Assembly: GCF_050937815.1 (NCBI RefSeq)
Contig: NZ_JACDIJ010000010.1
Location: forward strand, 25,002 to 89,001
Reading direction: 5' to 3'
DNA: 64,000 bases
Origin: Treponema_C sp050937815
GTDB lineage: Bacteria; Spirochaetota; Spirochaetia; Treponematales; Treponemataceae
Shown here: piece by piece, positions 1 through 8,828 of the stretch
How the letters are laid out: every line of letters starts with the position of its first letter
Numbering within the stretch: position 1 is the stretch's first letter
Program-made: the position numbers and the translations under genes
Notes under the pieces: model-generated
What the model was told of the DNA's origin: nothing
The model's input: the letters and a program-made list of their open reading frames with translations, nothing else
Database searches by the model: none

Positions 1-1215
1 ATCGTTATAAAAAATACCGTTTAAAGAATAATCGCGCGCACCGACAAAAGCATCGTCTATTGCCGGCGTACTGGAAATCCAATATTTCAGCGTTATTGAA
101 GAAAAATCCCCCGACGTTTCTTCAAGGGTTTCGAGTATAAACGAAAAAAGGGGAATGACGGCAAAAAAAGTTACAAGGATAATCATTATAAAGGTAATGG
201 GCCATTTTGCTTTTTTTAAATTGATTTTACTGATTTGCCCGGATTTACCCGATACCGTTGTAAAACTTCTTCTGCTTTTTGTAATTGAATTGTTCAAGGT
301 TAAAATTAACACGCTGAATACCAATAAAACGGTTGCAATGACATAACCTTCGCCTTTTTTACCGGTCATAAGCGCGGAGCGCAGCGTAATGGAAATTGAA
401 TTAAAAGAACCGTCCTTATTTAAAAATTGCGGAACGGTATAACTTGAAATCGAACTTGCAAATACAAGCAAAATTGTCGAAATCATTGCCGGAGCGACAA
501 TGGGCAGCGTAATGCGTCTGATAATTTTAAACCTTGATGTTTTAAGAATAGTCGCCGCTTCTTCAAGATTTGCATCCATATTTCGCAAAATACCGCCGAT
601 CAATATATATGCAAAAGGTGCATAGTGCAAACCTAATACGATGGCAGTGGGAAATAAACCGTACAGTGCCCATTGGGGAACGCATATGCCGGTCAATGCT
701 TGCAACAAACCTACACCCGGACTGCCGCTTACATTTGTGTTTTTGAAAAAATTTTCCCAAAACATAGCAATGGACCAGGAAGGCATAATATACGGAAAAA
801 CGAAAACCGCCGAAATGAATTTTTTAAAGGGAATATCGGTTCGTGTAATTAAAAAAGCCAAAGTGCCGCCGAGTGTTACGGAAACCGTACAAGCGATTAA
901 CGCCATTAATACGGATCTGTAGAGCGGAATCCAAAAGAAATTTTTGGAATACAGCGGCGTCAATTTATTAAAAAGCAAAGACGGCCATTGCAACAGTGAA
1001 AAATCGCCGCGCTTTACCGATACGTCCCAAATTTCATTGATGTTTTTTGCCTCGGAAATACTTTGAACGGTAAAAGAATCCATCACCATCGAAAATAAGG
1101 GATATATTACTCCGATAGTTAAAAATATACCGAAAATTACAATAATTATATTCGGCACGTCTGAAAAAAAATATTTTATTTTGTTTATACGTTTATTTAA
1201 AGCGGATGTAGACAT
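1..1215 (-). CDS. ABC transporter permease, iron/thiamine type (3' end outside window)
   Basis: This is an open frame of 405 codons running off the left edge, starting at the ATG complementary to 1213-1215. It has a hydrophobic segment at about residues 22-45 and a first permease core at about 95-262. The core carries an EAA-loop motif, EEAATILKTSRFK, near residue 218, followed by RRITLPIVAP. A further helix lies near 285-307 and another near 332-355, where a second permease half would begin. Two fused permease modules are typical of the FbpB/ThiP/PhnU type of inner-membrane permease. It lies downstream of the binding protein gene at 1379-2803 and would form the channel of that importer. The substrate cannot be read from the sequence; iron is a family-level guess. 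The ATPase gene is expected to the left. Confidence 0.8.
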   Translation of the reverse strand, partial: MSTSALNKRINKIKYFFSDVPNIIIVIFGIFLTIGVIYPLFSMVMDSFTVQSISEAKNINEIWDVSVKRGDFSLLQWPSLLFNKLTPLYSKNFFWIPLYRSVLMALIACTVSVTLGGTLAFLITRTDIPFKKFISAVFVFPYIMPSWSIAMFWENFFKNTNVSGSPGVGLLQALTGICVPQWALYGLFPTAIVLGLHYAPFAYILIGGILRNMDANLEEAATILKTSRFKIIRRITLPIVAPAMISTILLVFASSISSYTVPQFLNKDGSFNSISITLRSALMTGKKGEGYVIATVLLVFSVLILTLNNSITKSRRSFTTVSGKSGQISKINLKKAKWPITFIMIILVTFFAVIPLFSFILETLEETSGDFSSITLKYWISSTPAIDDAFVGARDYSLNGIFYND

Positions 1216-1315
1216 TTGAACACTCCGAACCCGAGGTTGTTTTAAAAACATTTTTAAAACAGCCTTCCGAGTTTAAAATCAAAAAAGGTGTCAACCGAAC
1301 TTTGTTAGACGCCTC

Positions 1316-1353
1316 CGGGCAGGATAAAACCGGTTGCGGTTTTATCCTGCCCG
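1316..1353 (-). other. 16-bp intercistronic hairpin between binding protein and permease
   Basis: The arms CGGGCAGGATAAAACC and GGTTTTATCCTGCCCG pair perfectly around a six-base loop (1332-1337). No T-run follows on the transcribed minus strand, so it is more likely an mRNA-stabilising or partial-termination element than a full terminator. It would allow more binding protein than permease to be made. Confidence 0.6.
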
Positions 1354-1378
1354 ATACTGTTTAATACCAAATAGTTTT

Positions 1379-2803
1379 TTACTTTGTATCTTTTGCCTTG
1401 TCTTCGGCTTCTTCTTGTTTCATAACGGTGTTTGCTTTTTTGTTTGATGTTACAAGGGCTAATAAGTTATTGACTTGAGAAATTTTGATGTTTTTCAAAA
1501 ACGAATAATCTTCGTTGATTTCTTTTGCAATATGTGTATTTTTATCCCAGTCGCCTTTTGCATATTTTATATCGTTTGAACCCGGATAATAATAACCGTA
1601 TTGGTTTGCTTTTTTCCCGTCGGCATCCGGAGTTAAAGAGTTATAAATCATAGCTTCATAACATTCTTGACTTAATAAAAACCTTGCAAATAAACAGGCT
1701 GTATAAGGATGGGCGGCATTGTTGACTATTTGAGAACACATCGTATACATAAAACCGTTAAAACCGTCTATTTCCCAGTTATATTTAACCGTTTTCATTG
1801 CTTGAATGGTACCCACTTTTCCTACAACTTTGCCTTTTTTATCTTTAGCTTCTTCCGTTTGATAAAAAGACTTATCCGCCCCTACAATACCGCCGTAATA
1901 TTTTGTTGAAGCGTCTTTCATTTTTGCAAAAGCGCCGTAATACACATAGCCTCTGTCCCAGTCGTATTTTAACTGAGTTTCTTTCATCGCCGTACCGTCT
2001 GAGGCATGCCATCTGGAAACGTTTGCGATAAATTCCGTTACCCACTGCTGGCCTGCCGAAGTAAATCCGCTGTTGCCGGCTTGCCATTCCTTGTTATAAT
2101 AGTTTTTATACGCTGCTTTAATTCTGTCTTGGTTTTCCGGAGCTTCACAGCTTAATAAAAACGACATGTTTATTTGTTCGGTAACGGGAGATTGAAAAGA
2201 AATTTTATCCAAATGATCCGGGTCATTAGGAGTTCCGGCCAATTGCCAAATATTATACAATTTTTTGCCCGTAACTTTTTCAAAATTAGTGTTTGTATAA
2301 AAAAGTTTATTAAAGTGAATTCCCTTTAAAGGATATATGTCTTTTTCGGTCAAGCCCATATCCTTCCAATCGGACGGTACATAATTGTGTACCAAGCCTG
2401 CCGTATCGTAATCGGCAAGAGATCTGACATCCTGTATGAGTGCATAGTCTGCAAAGTACGTATTGTCTGCAACTTCCAATGCCGTTAACAAAGTATAATC
2501 TTTATAGCTGTTATTGATATATACATTGTCTTGGACACCTTCTTGTCCGTAGTGAAGCCAATCATAGGTATCGGCAAATTGTTTTACTGCAGTTTTTAAT
2601 GCCGAAGTTAAACCTATAACTTTAAACGTATCGGTAGACGCTTCCATTTCGGCCTTCGATGCGGCTTCAAGTTTTTCGATTGACATTTTACTTGCCTTTG
2701 CAACAATATCGGCCGTCGTGCTTCCTTTTTTTTGTCCGCAAGAAATCATAGCCAATACCGTAAATCCGAGTAAAACCGTTTTTAACACATTTTTCTTTAT
2801 CAT
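1379..2803 (-). CDS. Extracellular solute-binding lipoprotein of ABC importer
   Basis: The 474-residue product begins with a lipoprotein signal: lysines, a hydrophobic stretch and a lipid-attachable Cys22 in LAMISCGQ. The remainder is soluble and rich in aromatic residues and lysine, as in family 1-type binding proteins. It ends in a charged lysine/glutamate tail. It would sit on the periplasmic face of the inner membrane and deliver solute to the permease encoded downstream (1-1215). A strong promoter (2919-2947) and a good AAGGAG-type ribosome site precede it. The ligand is unknown; the permease type suggests iron, thiamine or a phosphonate rather than sugar, but this is inference. Confidence 0.78.
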   Translation of the reverse strand: MIKKNVLKTVLLGFTVLAMISCGQKKGSTTADIVAKASKMSIEKLEAASKAEMEASTDTFKVIGLTSALKTAVKQFADTYDWLHYGQEGVQDNVYINNSYKDYTLLTALEVADNTYFADYALIQDVRSLADYDTAGLVHNYVPSDWKDMGLTEKDIYPLKGIHFNKLFYTNTNFEKVTGKKLYNIWQLAGTPNDPDHLDKISFQSPVTEQINMSFLLSCEAPENQDRIKAAYKNYYNKEWQAGNSGFTSAGQQWVTEFIANVSRWHASDGTAMKETQLKYDWDRGYVYYGAFAKMKDASTKYYGGIVGADKSFYQTEEAKDKKGKVVGKVGTIQAMKTVKYNWEIDGFNGFMYTMCSQIVNNAAHPYTACLFARFLLSQECYEAMIYNSLTPDADGKKANQYGYYYPGSNDIKYAKGDWDKNTHIAKEINEDYSFLKNIKISQVNNLLALVTSNKKANTVMKQEEAEDKAKDTK

Positions 2804-2918
2804 ACGATAATTCTCCTTAAAAATTTAAAATTTGAACACATATCGACAATTTCCTAATTTTAAGCTATTCGACATAAAGACAATTATGTTATGCTGAATA
2901 AACATTAGGCAGAAAAAC

Positions 2919-2947
2919 AGTATAGAACCGATATTAGTACTTGTCAA
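2919..2947 (-). promoter_or_regulatory. Sigma-70 promoter of binding-protein gene
   Basis: On the minus strand TTGACA (2947-2942) and TATACT (2924-2919) are separated by exactly 17 bases. The match to the vegetative consensus is near perfect, and the start at 2803 leaves a leader of about 110 bases. Confidence 0.75.
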
Positions 2948-2956
2948 GATTTCGGA

Positions 2957-2985
2957 TTGAATTTATTTTGTGAAGAAGGTAAAGT
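2957..2985 (+). promoter_or_regulatory. Possible weak promoter for the kinase-like gene
   Basis: TTGAAT and TAAAGT are spaced by 17 bases, back to back with the divergent promoter at 2919-2947. The match is moderate, so this is tentative. Confidence 0.4.
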
Positions 2986-3038
2986 AGTACTCATTACCGA
3001 ACGTTATAGTTAGGTGCATTTATTTTGGAAGGAAATAT

Positions 3039-3557
3039 ATGATTGTCGCTTTGGCAGGCTTACCGGGGTCGGGTAAAAGTTATTTGGCTCGTACCTTATT
3101 AAAAATGCATGAAGAATTCGTTCTTTTTGATAAGGACAGTGTACGTCAAACGCTTTTTCCGGGAAAACTGACCGATTTTACGGCCGAACAGGATGACCTT
3201 TGTATGCATATAATTTTTCAAGCTGCGGAATATGTACTCGCAAAAAACAAAGATGCCGTAATATTTATAGACGGAAGAACGTTTTCAAAAAAGTATCACG
3301 TTCAAATGATTTTGGAGGCGGCAAAAAGCATAAATACCGAATGTAAATTCATACGGTGTGTGTGCAATGACAAAACGGCAAAAGCACGTATAGAATCTCA
3401 GCAGGGAAAGCATTATGCGGCAAACCGCACCTTTGATTTATATATGCGTTTGAAAAAAAATGCCGAACCTTTGGAAGTTCCGCATTTGATTTTAAATACC
3501 GACGATGAAAAAAAACTCGATGAAAGGGTAAAAGCTGTTTTAGACTATCTGAAATAA
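3039..3557 (+). CDS. P-loop ATPase/kinase-like protein
   Basis: The 172-residue protein has a Walker A motif GLPGSGKS at residues 7-14, immediately after the first beta strand. A hydrophobic strand ending in FIDG near residue 77 may be the Walker B region. Size and layout resemble small AAA_33-type kinases (gluconate, shikimate or adenylylsulfate kinase-like). The acceptor substrate is not evident. The ATG follows a clear GGAAGGA ribosome site. It is the first of two rightward genes, followed 102 bases later by an inositol-phosphatase-family gene, so a joint role in sugar or nucleotide phosphate handling is possible but unproven. Confidence 0.7.
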   Translation: MIVALAGLPGSGKSYLARTLLKMHEEFVLFDKDSVRQTLFPGKLTDFTAEQDDLCMHIIFQAAEYVLAKNKDAVIFIDGRTFSKKYHVQMILEAAKSINTECKFIRCVCNDKTAKARIESQQGKHYAANRTFDLYMRLKKNAEPLEVPHLILNTDDEKKLDERVKAVLDYLK

Positions 3558-3658
3558 AAACAGGACAGTGTATGACGCTTTCTTTTATTGCTTTTTTTTT
3601 ATCTCATATGCTATGATAATGCACTGAAAATTTTTTTTTATAAGGAAAATATATTGTT

Positions 3659-4495
3659 ATGGACAAAGCTTTATTCGAATCGTTAAAAGCGGAAGTAAAA
3701 AATTGCGGACTTTTTGCCAAAGAACGCCAAAAAGATGTAAAACGTCATTTTAAACCCGACGACTCGGTTGTAACGGAAACGGATCTTGAAATATCGAAAA
3801 AACTGACTGCAAAAATACGGTCGCTGTTTCCCGACTGTAATATCATCGACGAAGAAGCTAAAGGACTCGGCTTTAACCAAGATGCCCCCTATACGTTTAT
3901 TTTTGACCCGATAGACGGAACGGATTCATACAGTCAAGGACTTCCTACCTGGTGTATCGGTGTCGGCATTCTTAATAAGGAACGGCAGCCCGTCGGCAGT
4001 ATTGTATATGCGCCGAATTTCGGGAAATGTTCGGAGGAACTTTTTTTGTGGACCGAACCGGACAGCACGGACGTTTATGTGAATGGACAAAAGTTGGTTA
4101 TTGCACCGGAGATTATGAGTGCAAAAGATGAGCCGCGACAAATTACTACCGGTTCGGAAATACTTATACAAATTGACATGTCGGTCGTTTTGCCTAAAAT
4201 AAAGGCGGCTCCGTTTAATTTAAAATTCAAAGCGTTGGGTTCGTCGCTTTTGCATATTGTATCGACGGTTTTATTTTGCAGCATAGACGCTTGTGTGGAT
4301 CCCCTGTGTTATGTGTGGGATATTGCCGCCGCCCATGCCGCAATTAAAAAAGCGGGTTTGGATTATCAGTATTATACCGGCGAAGAATTCGTATATGACG
4401 ACTTTCTTCTTCTCAAACGCGAAAAGTTTCCCAAACCCTTGGTTGTAGGAACGGAAAAAGGACGAAAGTTTTTAATTGCACATTTAAATCCCTAG
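3659..4495 (+). CDS. Inositol monophosphatase family phosphatase
   Basis: The 278-residue protein carries the family's metal-binding motifs: VTETD at about 38-42, DEE at 64-66, DPIDGT at 83-88, and WDIAAAHAAIKKAG starting near 219. These ligate the Mg2+ ions used to hydrolyse phosphomonoesters such as inositol 1-phosphate, fructose 1,6-bisphosphate or 3'-phosphoadenosine 5'-phosphate (family knowledge). Length is normal and all key acids are present, so it should be active. Specificity cannot be chosen by motif alone. It ends one base before the convergent MarC gene. Confidence 0.85.
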   Translation: MDKALFESLKAEVKNCGLFAKERQKDVKRHFKPDDSVVTETDLEISKKLTAKIRSLFPDCNIIDEEAKGLGFNQDAPYTFIFDPIDGTDSYSQGLPTWCIGVGILNKERQPVGSIVYAPNFGKCSEELFLWTEPDSTDVYVNGQKLVIAPEIMSAKDEPRQITTGSEILIQIDMSVVLPKIKAAPFNLKFKALGSSLLHIVSTVLFCSIDACVDPLCYVWDIAAAHAAIKKAGLDYQYYTGEEFVYDDFLLLKREKFPKPLVVGTEKGRKFLIAHLNP

Positions 4496-4496
4496 T

Positions 4497-5141
4497 TTAT
4501 AGGGGAACGCTGACTATATTAAGCTTTATCAACCCGTCGTAAATAAGCTGCACGGATAAGCCGGCTAAAATCAATCCCATTATTTTTTCGACTACATACA
4601 TGCCGGTAGTACCGATAAGCCGTACAAGCAGGGTTCCGCAGCGCAGCGATATATAGTCGGCAATAAGTCCCAATCCGATAGCTCCGCTCAGCATAAGCGC
4701 CGGACGCAGCCATGTCGATGAAGCTGCCATGTTCAAAATAATGGTGGTAATCATTCCCGGTCCGGCGATAAGCGGAATGGCAAGGGGAAATACCGCAATC
4801 ATTTGCGCTTGATGAGGGTCAACGGCGGATTCGGGTGTTTGCCGGCTTCGCGGTTTGCTCCATATCATTTCAAACGATATAAAGAAAAACAGAATTCCGC
4901 CGGATATATAAAAAGCGCCCGGCGATATACCGAAAAAGTTTAAAATCAATCTGCCGAATAAAATAAAAAAAACAAGTACCAAAGCGGCGACAATAATAGA
5001 TCTGCGTATCATCATTTTGCGTATTTCGGCCGAAAAATGACCCGAAGCCGCCAAAAACGGGGGAATGATACCGATGGGATCGAGAATTATCAAAACCGTA
5101 AAAAAAAGCTGAAAGAATTCGTTTATCGACTCAGTTATCAT
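4497..5141 (-). CDS. MarC family integral membrane protein
   Basis: The product of about 214 residues has six hydrophobic segments. Its N-terminal FFQLFFTVLIILDPIGIIPPFL is characteristic of the MarC/UPF0056 family, whose transport substrate remains unknown. The ATG at 5141 was chosen over an in-frame TTG five codons upstream. A loop between the third and fourth helices contains a charged KPRSRQ stretch. The gene converges on the phosphatase gene with only one base between the stop codons. Confidence 0.85.
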   Translation of the reverse strand: MITESINEFFQLFFTVLIILDPIGIIPPFLAASGHFSAEIRKMMIRRSIIVAALVLVFFILFGRLILNFFGISPGAFYISGGILFFFISFEMIWSKPRSRQTPESAVDPHQAQMIAVFPLAIPLIAGPGMITTIILNMAASSTWLRPALMLSGAIGLGLIADYISLRCGTLLVRLIGTTGMYVVEKIMGLILAGLSVQLIYDGLIKLNIVSVPL

Positions 5142-5234
5142 AAAACCAGTATACAAAAAAAATGATGAATTCGCAAGTTATGCTTTATCCCGGACTGTAC
5201 AAAATAATATAAGTTTTATACTATAAAAATCACA

Positions 5235-7376
5235 ATGGTTACATTACGCCTTTTATCTGCCGGCTCCGATATGCATACAGGACATTGTTTTGAAGACTCT
5301 TTTTTTTCGGAAACCCGCCGGCTTTTTGCGCGTGAAATTGCCGTCCTTGTAAAAAACGGCTGCAGCAATGCGGAAAAATCCTGGTCAAATATTTTTGTAA
5401 AAAAAGAAAAAAACGCTTTTTGCCCCGAATTGATTCACCATACCGAATTTTCGGGAACGATAGTTTTGGGCGCTGTTCGTCCGGGGGTTCTAAAATATCA
5501 CGACCTTGAACTGGAATGCGGAATATATAATTCCCGTCTTGAAAACTGTATCATTGAAGATGATGTTTGTATACGCAATGTAGCGTATCTTTCAAATTAC
5601 CGCATCGGATCCCGCGTTATTTTATTTAACATACAGGAAATGAGCTGTACGCGCCATTCCAAATTCGGCAACGGTATTTTAAAAAAGGGCGAAACCGAAG
5701 ATATCCGCATATGTTTAGGCGTTGCAAACGAAAACAATATGCGCGCAGTCCTTCCGTTTGAAAACATGATTTGTGCCGATGCGTATATATGGTCGCGATA
5801 TCGTGAAGATACCGAATTGATGAAGCGTTTTGTCGAATTAACCGAATACGGTAACGATAAAGAAAAGCCGACTTACGGTATTGTGTACGGCAATACGGTT
5901 ATCAAAAACACCGTGTTGATTAAAGATGCAAAAATCGGTTCACATGCTTATATAAAAGGCGCTTTTAAATTAAAAAATATAACGATTTGCTCTTCCGAAG
6001 CGGAACCTTCGCAAATAGGCGAGGGGACGGAAATGGTAAACGGAATTATGGGTTACGGCAGTAAGGTTTTTTATCAAGCCGTTGCCGTACGGTTTGTCAT
6101 AGGCAAAAACTGTCAGCTTAAATACGGTGCCCGCTTACTTAATTCGGTACTCGGGGATAATTCAACGGTGTCTTGCTGCGAATTGTTGAATAACTTGATT
6201 TTTCCCTTTCATGAGCAGCACCATAACACTTCCTTTTTGATTGCGGCAACCGTTTTGGGACAGTCGAACATCGCTGCGGGTGCAACTATAGGTTCAAACC
6301 ACAATTCGCGCAGCCCCGACGGAGAAATAATTGCCGGCCGCGGTTTTTGGCCGGGGCTTTGTTCCGATTTTAAACACAACAGTAAATTTGCATCCTTTAC
6401 CCTTATTTCAAAGGGGTCGTATCAAAACGAACTGAATATACGCTATCCTTTTTCTCTTGTATCGATAGACAGTACCGAACAAGCCGTTCATATTATTCCT
6501 GCGTATTGGTTTTTACACAATATGTACGCCATTATGCGCAGCAGTATCAAATTCAAAGAACGGGACAAACGGGTTGTTAAAGTACAGCATATAGAAACGG
6601 ATCCGCTTGCGCCGGATACTATGCAGGAAGTTCTTGCCGCCTTGGATAGAATTATCGAACTTACGGGGCGGACACTAAAGCTTGCCTCATATCAAGACGC
6701 AAAAGACTTTTTACATCGGCATAAGGACGCCTCGCTTGTACTTGAGGATTTTCAAGCTCAAAAACGTTTCGGAGCAAAGGTATTTAAAGCGGTGCAAGCT
6801 TATCGGGAGTATCGAAAAATCGTAAAGTATTTTGCCGCCCGTACCGTTCTTACCTTTTGTGAAGCAAAGAACTTTCCGGCATTCAACGCCTGCACCATCG
6901 AAGAAATAAAAAAAACGCCGCTGTATACCGACTGGGTTAATGCCGGCGGACAAATAATGCCCGAAGCAAAACTGTATGAATTATTTGATTTTATAAAAAG
7001 GGGCAAAATCAACACGTGGGATGAAGTGCACGAGTTTTACAACAGCTGTCAAAACAGCTATATTTTATATGCGGCGCGCTATGCCCTTTTTTTGCTGGAA
7101 TACTTATATACGCGTTCGGCCGCCGATTTTACCGCCGATATATATGCCGATATATGCTCGGATGTTATTACCGTTTCCGACAGTATCTATGAAGGCGCGC
7201 TCAGCTCCCGAAAAAAAGATTTTACGGATTTTTTCCGCACCATGACCTATCGGAACAAAGAAGAGATGACTGCCGTTTTGGGAGAAGCGGAACACAACAG
7301 TTTTTTACGGCGCATAAAAGCCGATACCTGCGAATTTAAACAAAAAATATCTTTGTTGTTTAAAGATGCCTTTTAA
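5235..7376 (+). CDS. Large left-handed beta-helix protein, DUF4954-like
   Basis: The 713-residue soluble protein has a central region (about residues 75-360) rich in short hexapeptide-like turns such as IIEDDVCIRNVAYLSNYRIG and VLIKDAKIGSHAYIKGA. These mark a left-handed beta helix as in sugar-nucleotide or acyl transferases. The C-terminal half is predicted helical. This architecture matches my memory of the DUF4954 family in spirochetes and Bacteroidetes, whose role is unknown. No signal peptide is visible. There is no ribosome site before the ATG at 5235, and a possible TATACT at 5217-5222 would give an almost leaderless mRNA. A later ATG at 5271 is possible. Confidence 0.7.
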   Translation: MVTLRLLSAGSDMHTGHCFEDSFFSETRRLFAREIAVLVKNGCSNAEKSWSNIFVKKEKNAFCPELIHHTEFSGTIVLGAVRPGVLKYHDLELECGIYNSRLENCIIEDDVCIRNVAYLSNYRIGSRVILFNIQEMSCTRHSKFGNGILKKGETEDIRICLGVANENNMRAVLPFENMICADAYIWSRYREDTELMKRFVELTEYGNDKEKPTYGIVYGNTVIKNTVLIKDAKIGSHAYIKGAFKLKNITICSSEAEPSQIGEGTEMVNGIMGYGSKVFYQAVAVRFVIGKNCQLKYGARLLNSVLGDNSTVSCCELLNNLIFPFHEQHHNTSFLIAATVLGQSNIAAGATIGSNHNSRSPDGEIIAGRGFWPGLCSDFKHNSKFASFTLISKGSYQNELNIRYPFSLVSIDSTEQAVHIIPAYWFLHNMYAIMRSSIKFKERDKRVVKVQHIETDPLAPDTMQEVLAALDRIIELTGRTLKLASYQDAKDFLHRHKDASLVLEDFQAQKRFGAKVFKAVQAYREYRKIVKYFAARTVLTFCEAKNFPAFNACTIEEIKKTPLYTDWVNAGGQIMPEAKLYELFDFIKRGKINTWDEVHEFYNSCQNSYILYAARYALFLLEYLYTRSAADFTADIYADICSDVITVSDSIYEGALSSRKKDFTDFFRTMTYRNKEEMTAVLGEAEHNSFLRRIKADTCEFKQKISLLFKDAF

Positions 7377-7400
7377 ATGCCGTTTTCGAGCCGATTTTAT

Positions 7401-7429
7401 TTGACAAATACCTAAAAGGATGATAAAAT
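7401..7429 (+). promoter_or_regulatory. Consensus promoter of the carbohydrate operon
   Basis: TTGACA (7401-7406), a 17-base spacer and TAAAAT (7424-7429), with an extended TG two bases before the -10, make a strong vegetative promoter about 70 bases upstream of the binding-protein ATG. Confidence 0.75.
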
Positions 7430-7438
7430 CCATAAATA

Positions 7439-7485
7439 GTTACAAAAGTAAGGAAATTTTCTTAAAAATGTAAATTTTTGTAAAC
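7439..7485 (+). promoter_or_regulatory. Candidate operator dyad just downstream of the promoter
   Basis: GTTACAAAA (7439-7447) and TTTTTGTAAAC (7475-7485) form an interrupted inverted repeat, with a second near-palindrome TAAGGAAATTTTCTTA between them. The position, overlapping or just after the transcription start, suits repression by the SorC-type regulator encoded at 10546-11484. That pairing is inference. Confidence 0.45.
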
Positions 7486-7499
7486 CTAAGGAGTCTCTT

Positions 7500-8765
7500 A
7501 TGAAAAGAAAAGCGGTATTAACGGGAATAATTTCTTTTTTTGCTGCACTTATGGTCTTTGCGGCCGGCTCAAAGGACAGCGCCGGCGATCCTTCAAAAAA
7601 AAGTGTTATTCGTGTTTTGGTATGGTCTTCAACCTTCGATCAAAAAATCGGCCCCAACAATATTGAAGCGGATTTTGAAGCAAAATACCCCCAATATGAC
7701 TTGGAAATCGATAAAATTGATTATGACAGTCTTGATAAGCAAATCTTACTTTCGCATTCGACCGGAAACGGCTATGACGTTATTATGATTAACCACTCAT
7801 CGCTTTCTCAGTTTGTTCACGGCGGTGTTGTTGCGCCGCTTGATGCATATCTGGCTGACGGAAAAATCGATTTTTCATACTATTCCGATAAAGCCGTTAA
7901 AGCAAGTAAATTCAAAGGAAAAACATACGGAATTCCTTTTGACCCCGATTGCCGCATTCTTGCCTATAATACCAAAATATTAAAAGAACTCGGCATGACT
8001 CCCCCGAAAACGACGGATGATATGCTTAAAATCGCAAAAGCGGCGTATGCAAAAGGATATTATGCTATGGCCGGCGGTTTAAACCGTACCACCTTTTGTG
8101 TGTACGATTTGGGCGGTTTTATGTTAAACTGGGGAATCCATGTGTATGAACAGGGTACCGACGGTAAATATGTTGCCCGTTTGGATACGCCCGAAGCGGT
8201 CGATTATATGCATTGGGCACAGCAAATGTATGCATGTATGCCGAAAGACGCCAACTTGGACAACACTGTTGCACGCAGTATGTTTGCTCAGGGAAAAGTT
8301 GCCATGATGTGGTGGACTCCTTCGCAAATTGCCAGTGTTATACCTAAGTTCCAAAACAGAGAAGATTTGGATTTTTCCGTTATGCCGGTAGGTCCTACAG
8401 GATACCGTTCTTCCGCTATGGGCGGCTATATGTGGGGTATCGGTTCAAAGGCTAAAAACCCCAAAGGCGCATGGGCATTTTTAAGCTATGCATTACAGCC
8501 TGAAATGCAGGGAAAATTCGCACGCGGTTTGCCTGCCGATTCAAGAGCCTTTGACTATCCTCCTTTTAACAAAGCCGACTACAATATGTTCAGAGAACAA
8601 TTGCCCAAGGCCGAATACCCCTGCCCGTTAACCTCCGTATTGCCGAAGGTTTTTGAAACATGGAACAGAACATACAGCGAATGTATGATGGGTCTTATTA
8701 CACCTGAAGAAGCTTGCAAAAAAGGTCAAGCGGATGTTCAGGCTGTATTGAATACAATCAACTGA
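7500..8765 (+). CDS. Carbohydrate ABC transporter substrate-binding protein
   Basis: The 421-residue protein has the layout of family 1 sugar-binding proteins: N-terminal signal, then IRVLVWSS and later GIPFDPDCRILAYNTKILKELGMTPPKT, a region conserved in this family. The signal sequence ends in VFAAGSKDS and lacks the lipobox cysteine expected for treponemal binding proteins, so it may be released to the periplasm by signal peptidase I rather than lipidated. A good GGAG ribosome site precedes the ATG. It is the first gene of an operon with two MalF/MalG-type permeases. The ligand is a sugar, sugar alcohol or oligosaccharide that cannot be specified. Confidence 0.88.
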   Translation: MKRKAVLTGIISFFAALMVFAAGSKDSAGDPSKKSVIRVLVWSSTFDQKIGPNNIEADFEAKYPQYDLEIDKIDYDSLDKQILLSHSTGNGYDVIMINHSSLSQFVHGGVVAPLDAYLADGKIDFSYYSDKAVKASKFKGKTYGIPFDPDCRILAYNTKILKELGMTPPKTTDDMLKIAKAAYAKGYYAMAGGLNRTTFCVYDLGGFMLNWGIHVYEQGTDGKYVARLDTPEAVDYMHWAQQMYACMPKDANLDNTVARSMFAQGKVAMMWWTPSQIASVIPKFQNREDLDFSVMPVGPTGYRSSAMGGYMWGIGSKAKNPKGAWAFLSYALQPEMQGKFARGLPADSRAFDYPPFNKADYNMFREQLPKAEYPCPLTSVLPKVFETWNRTYSECMMGLITPEEACKKGQADVQAVLNTIN

Positions 8766-8775
8766 TTTTAACTGA

Positions 8776-8811
8776 CGGATGCCCCTGTTTTGCAAAAAAC
8801 GGGGTCGTCCG
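8776..8811 (+). other. Intercistronic hairpin after binding-protein gene
   Basis: CGGATGCCCCTGTTTT pairs with AAAACGGGGTCGTCCG with one mismatch and two G-T pairs around the loop GCAA. No T-run follows. It sits in the same relative place as the hairpin at 1316-1353 and would favour higher expression of the binding protein than of the permeases. Confidence 0.6.
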
Positions 8812-8828
8812 GCTTAGGAATGTAATAT

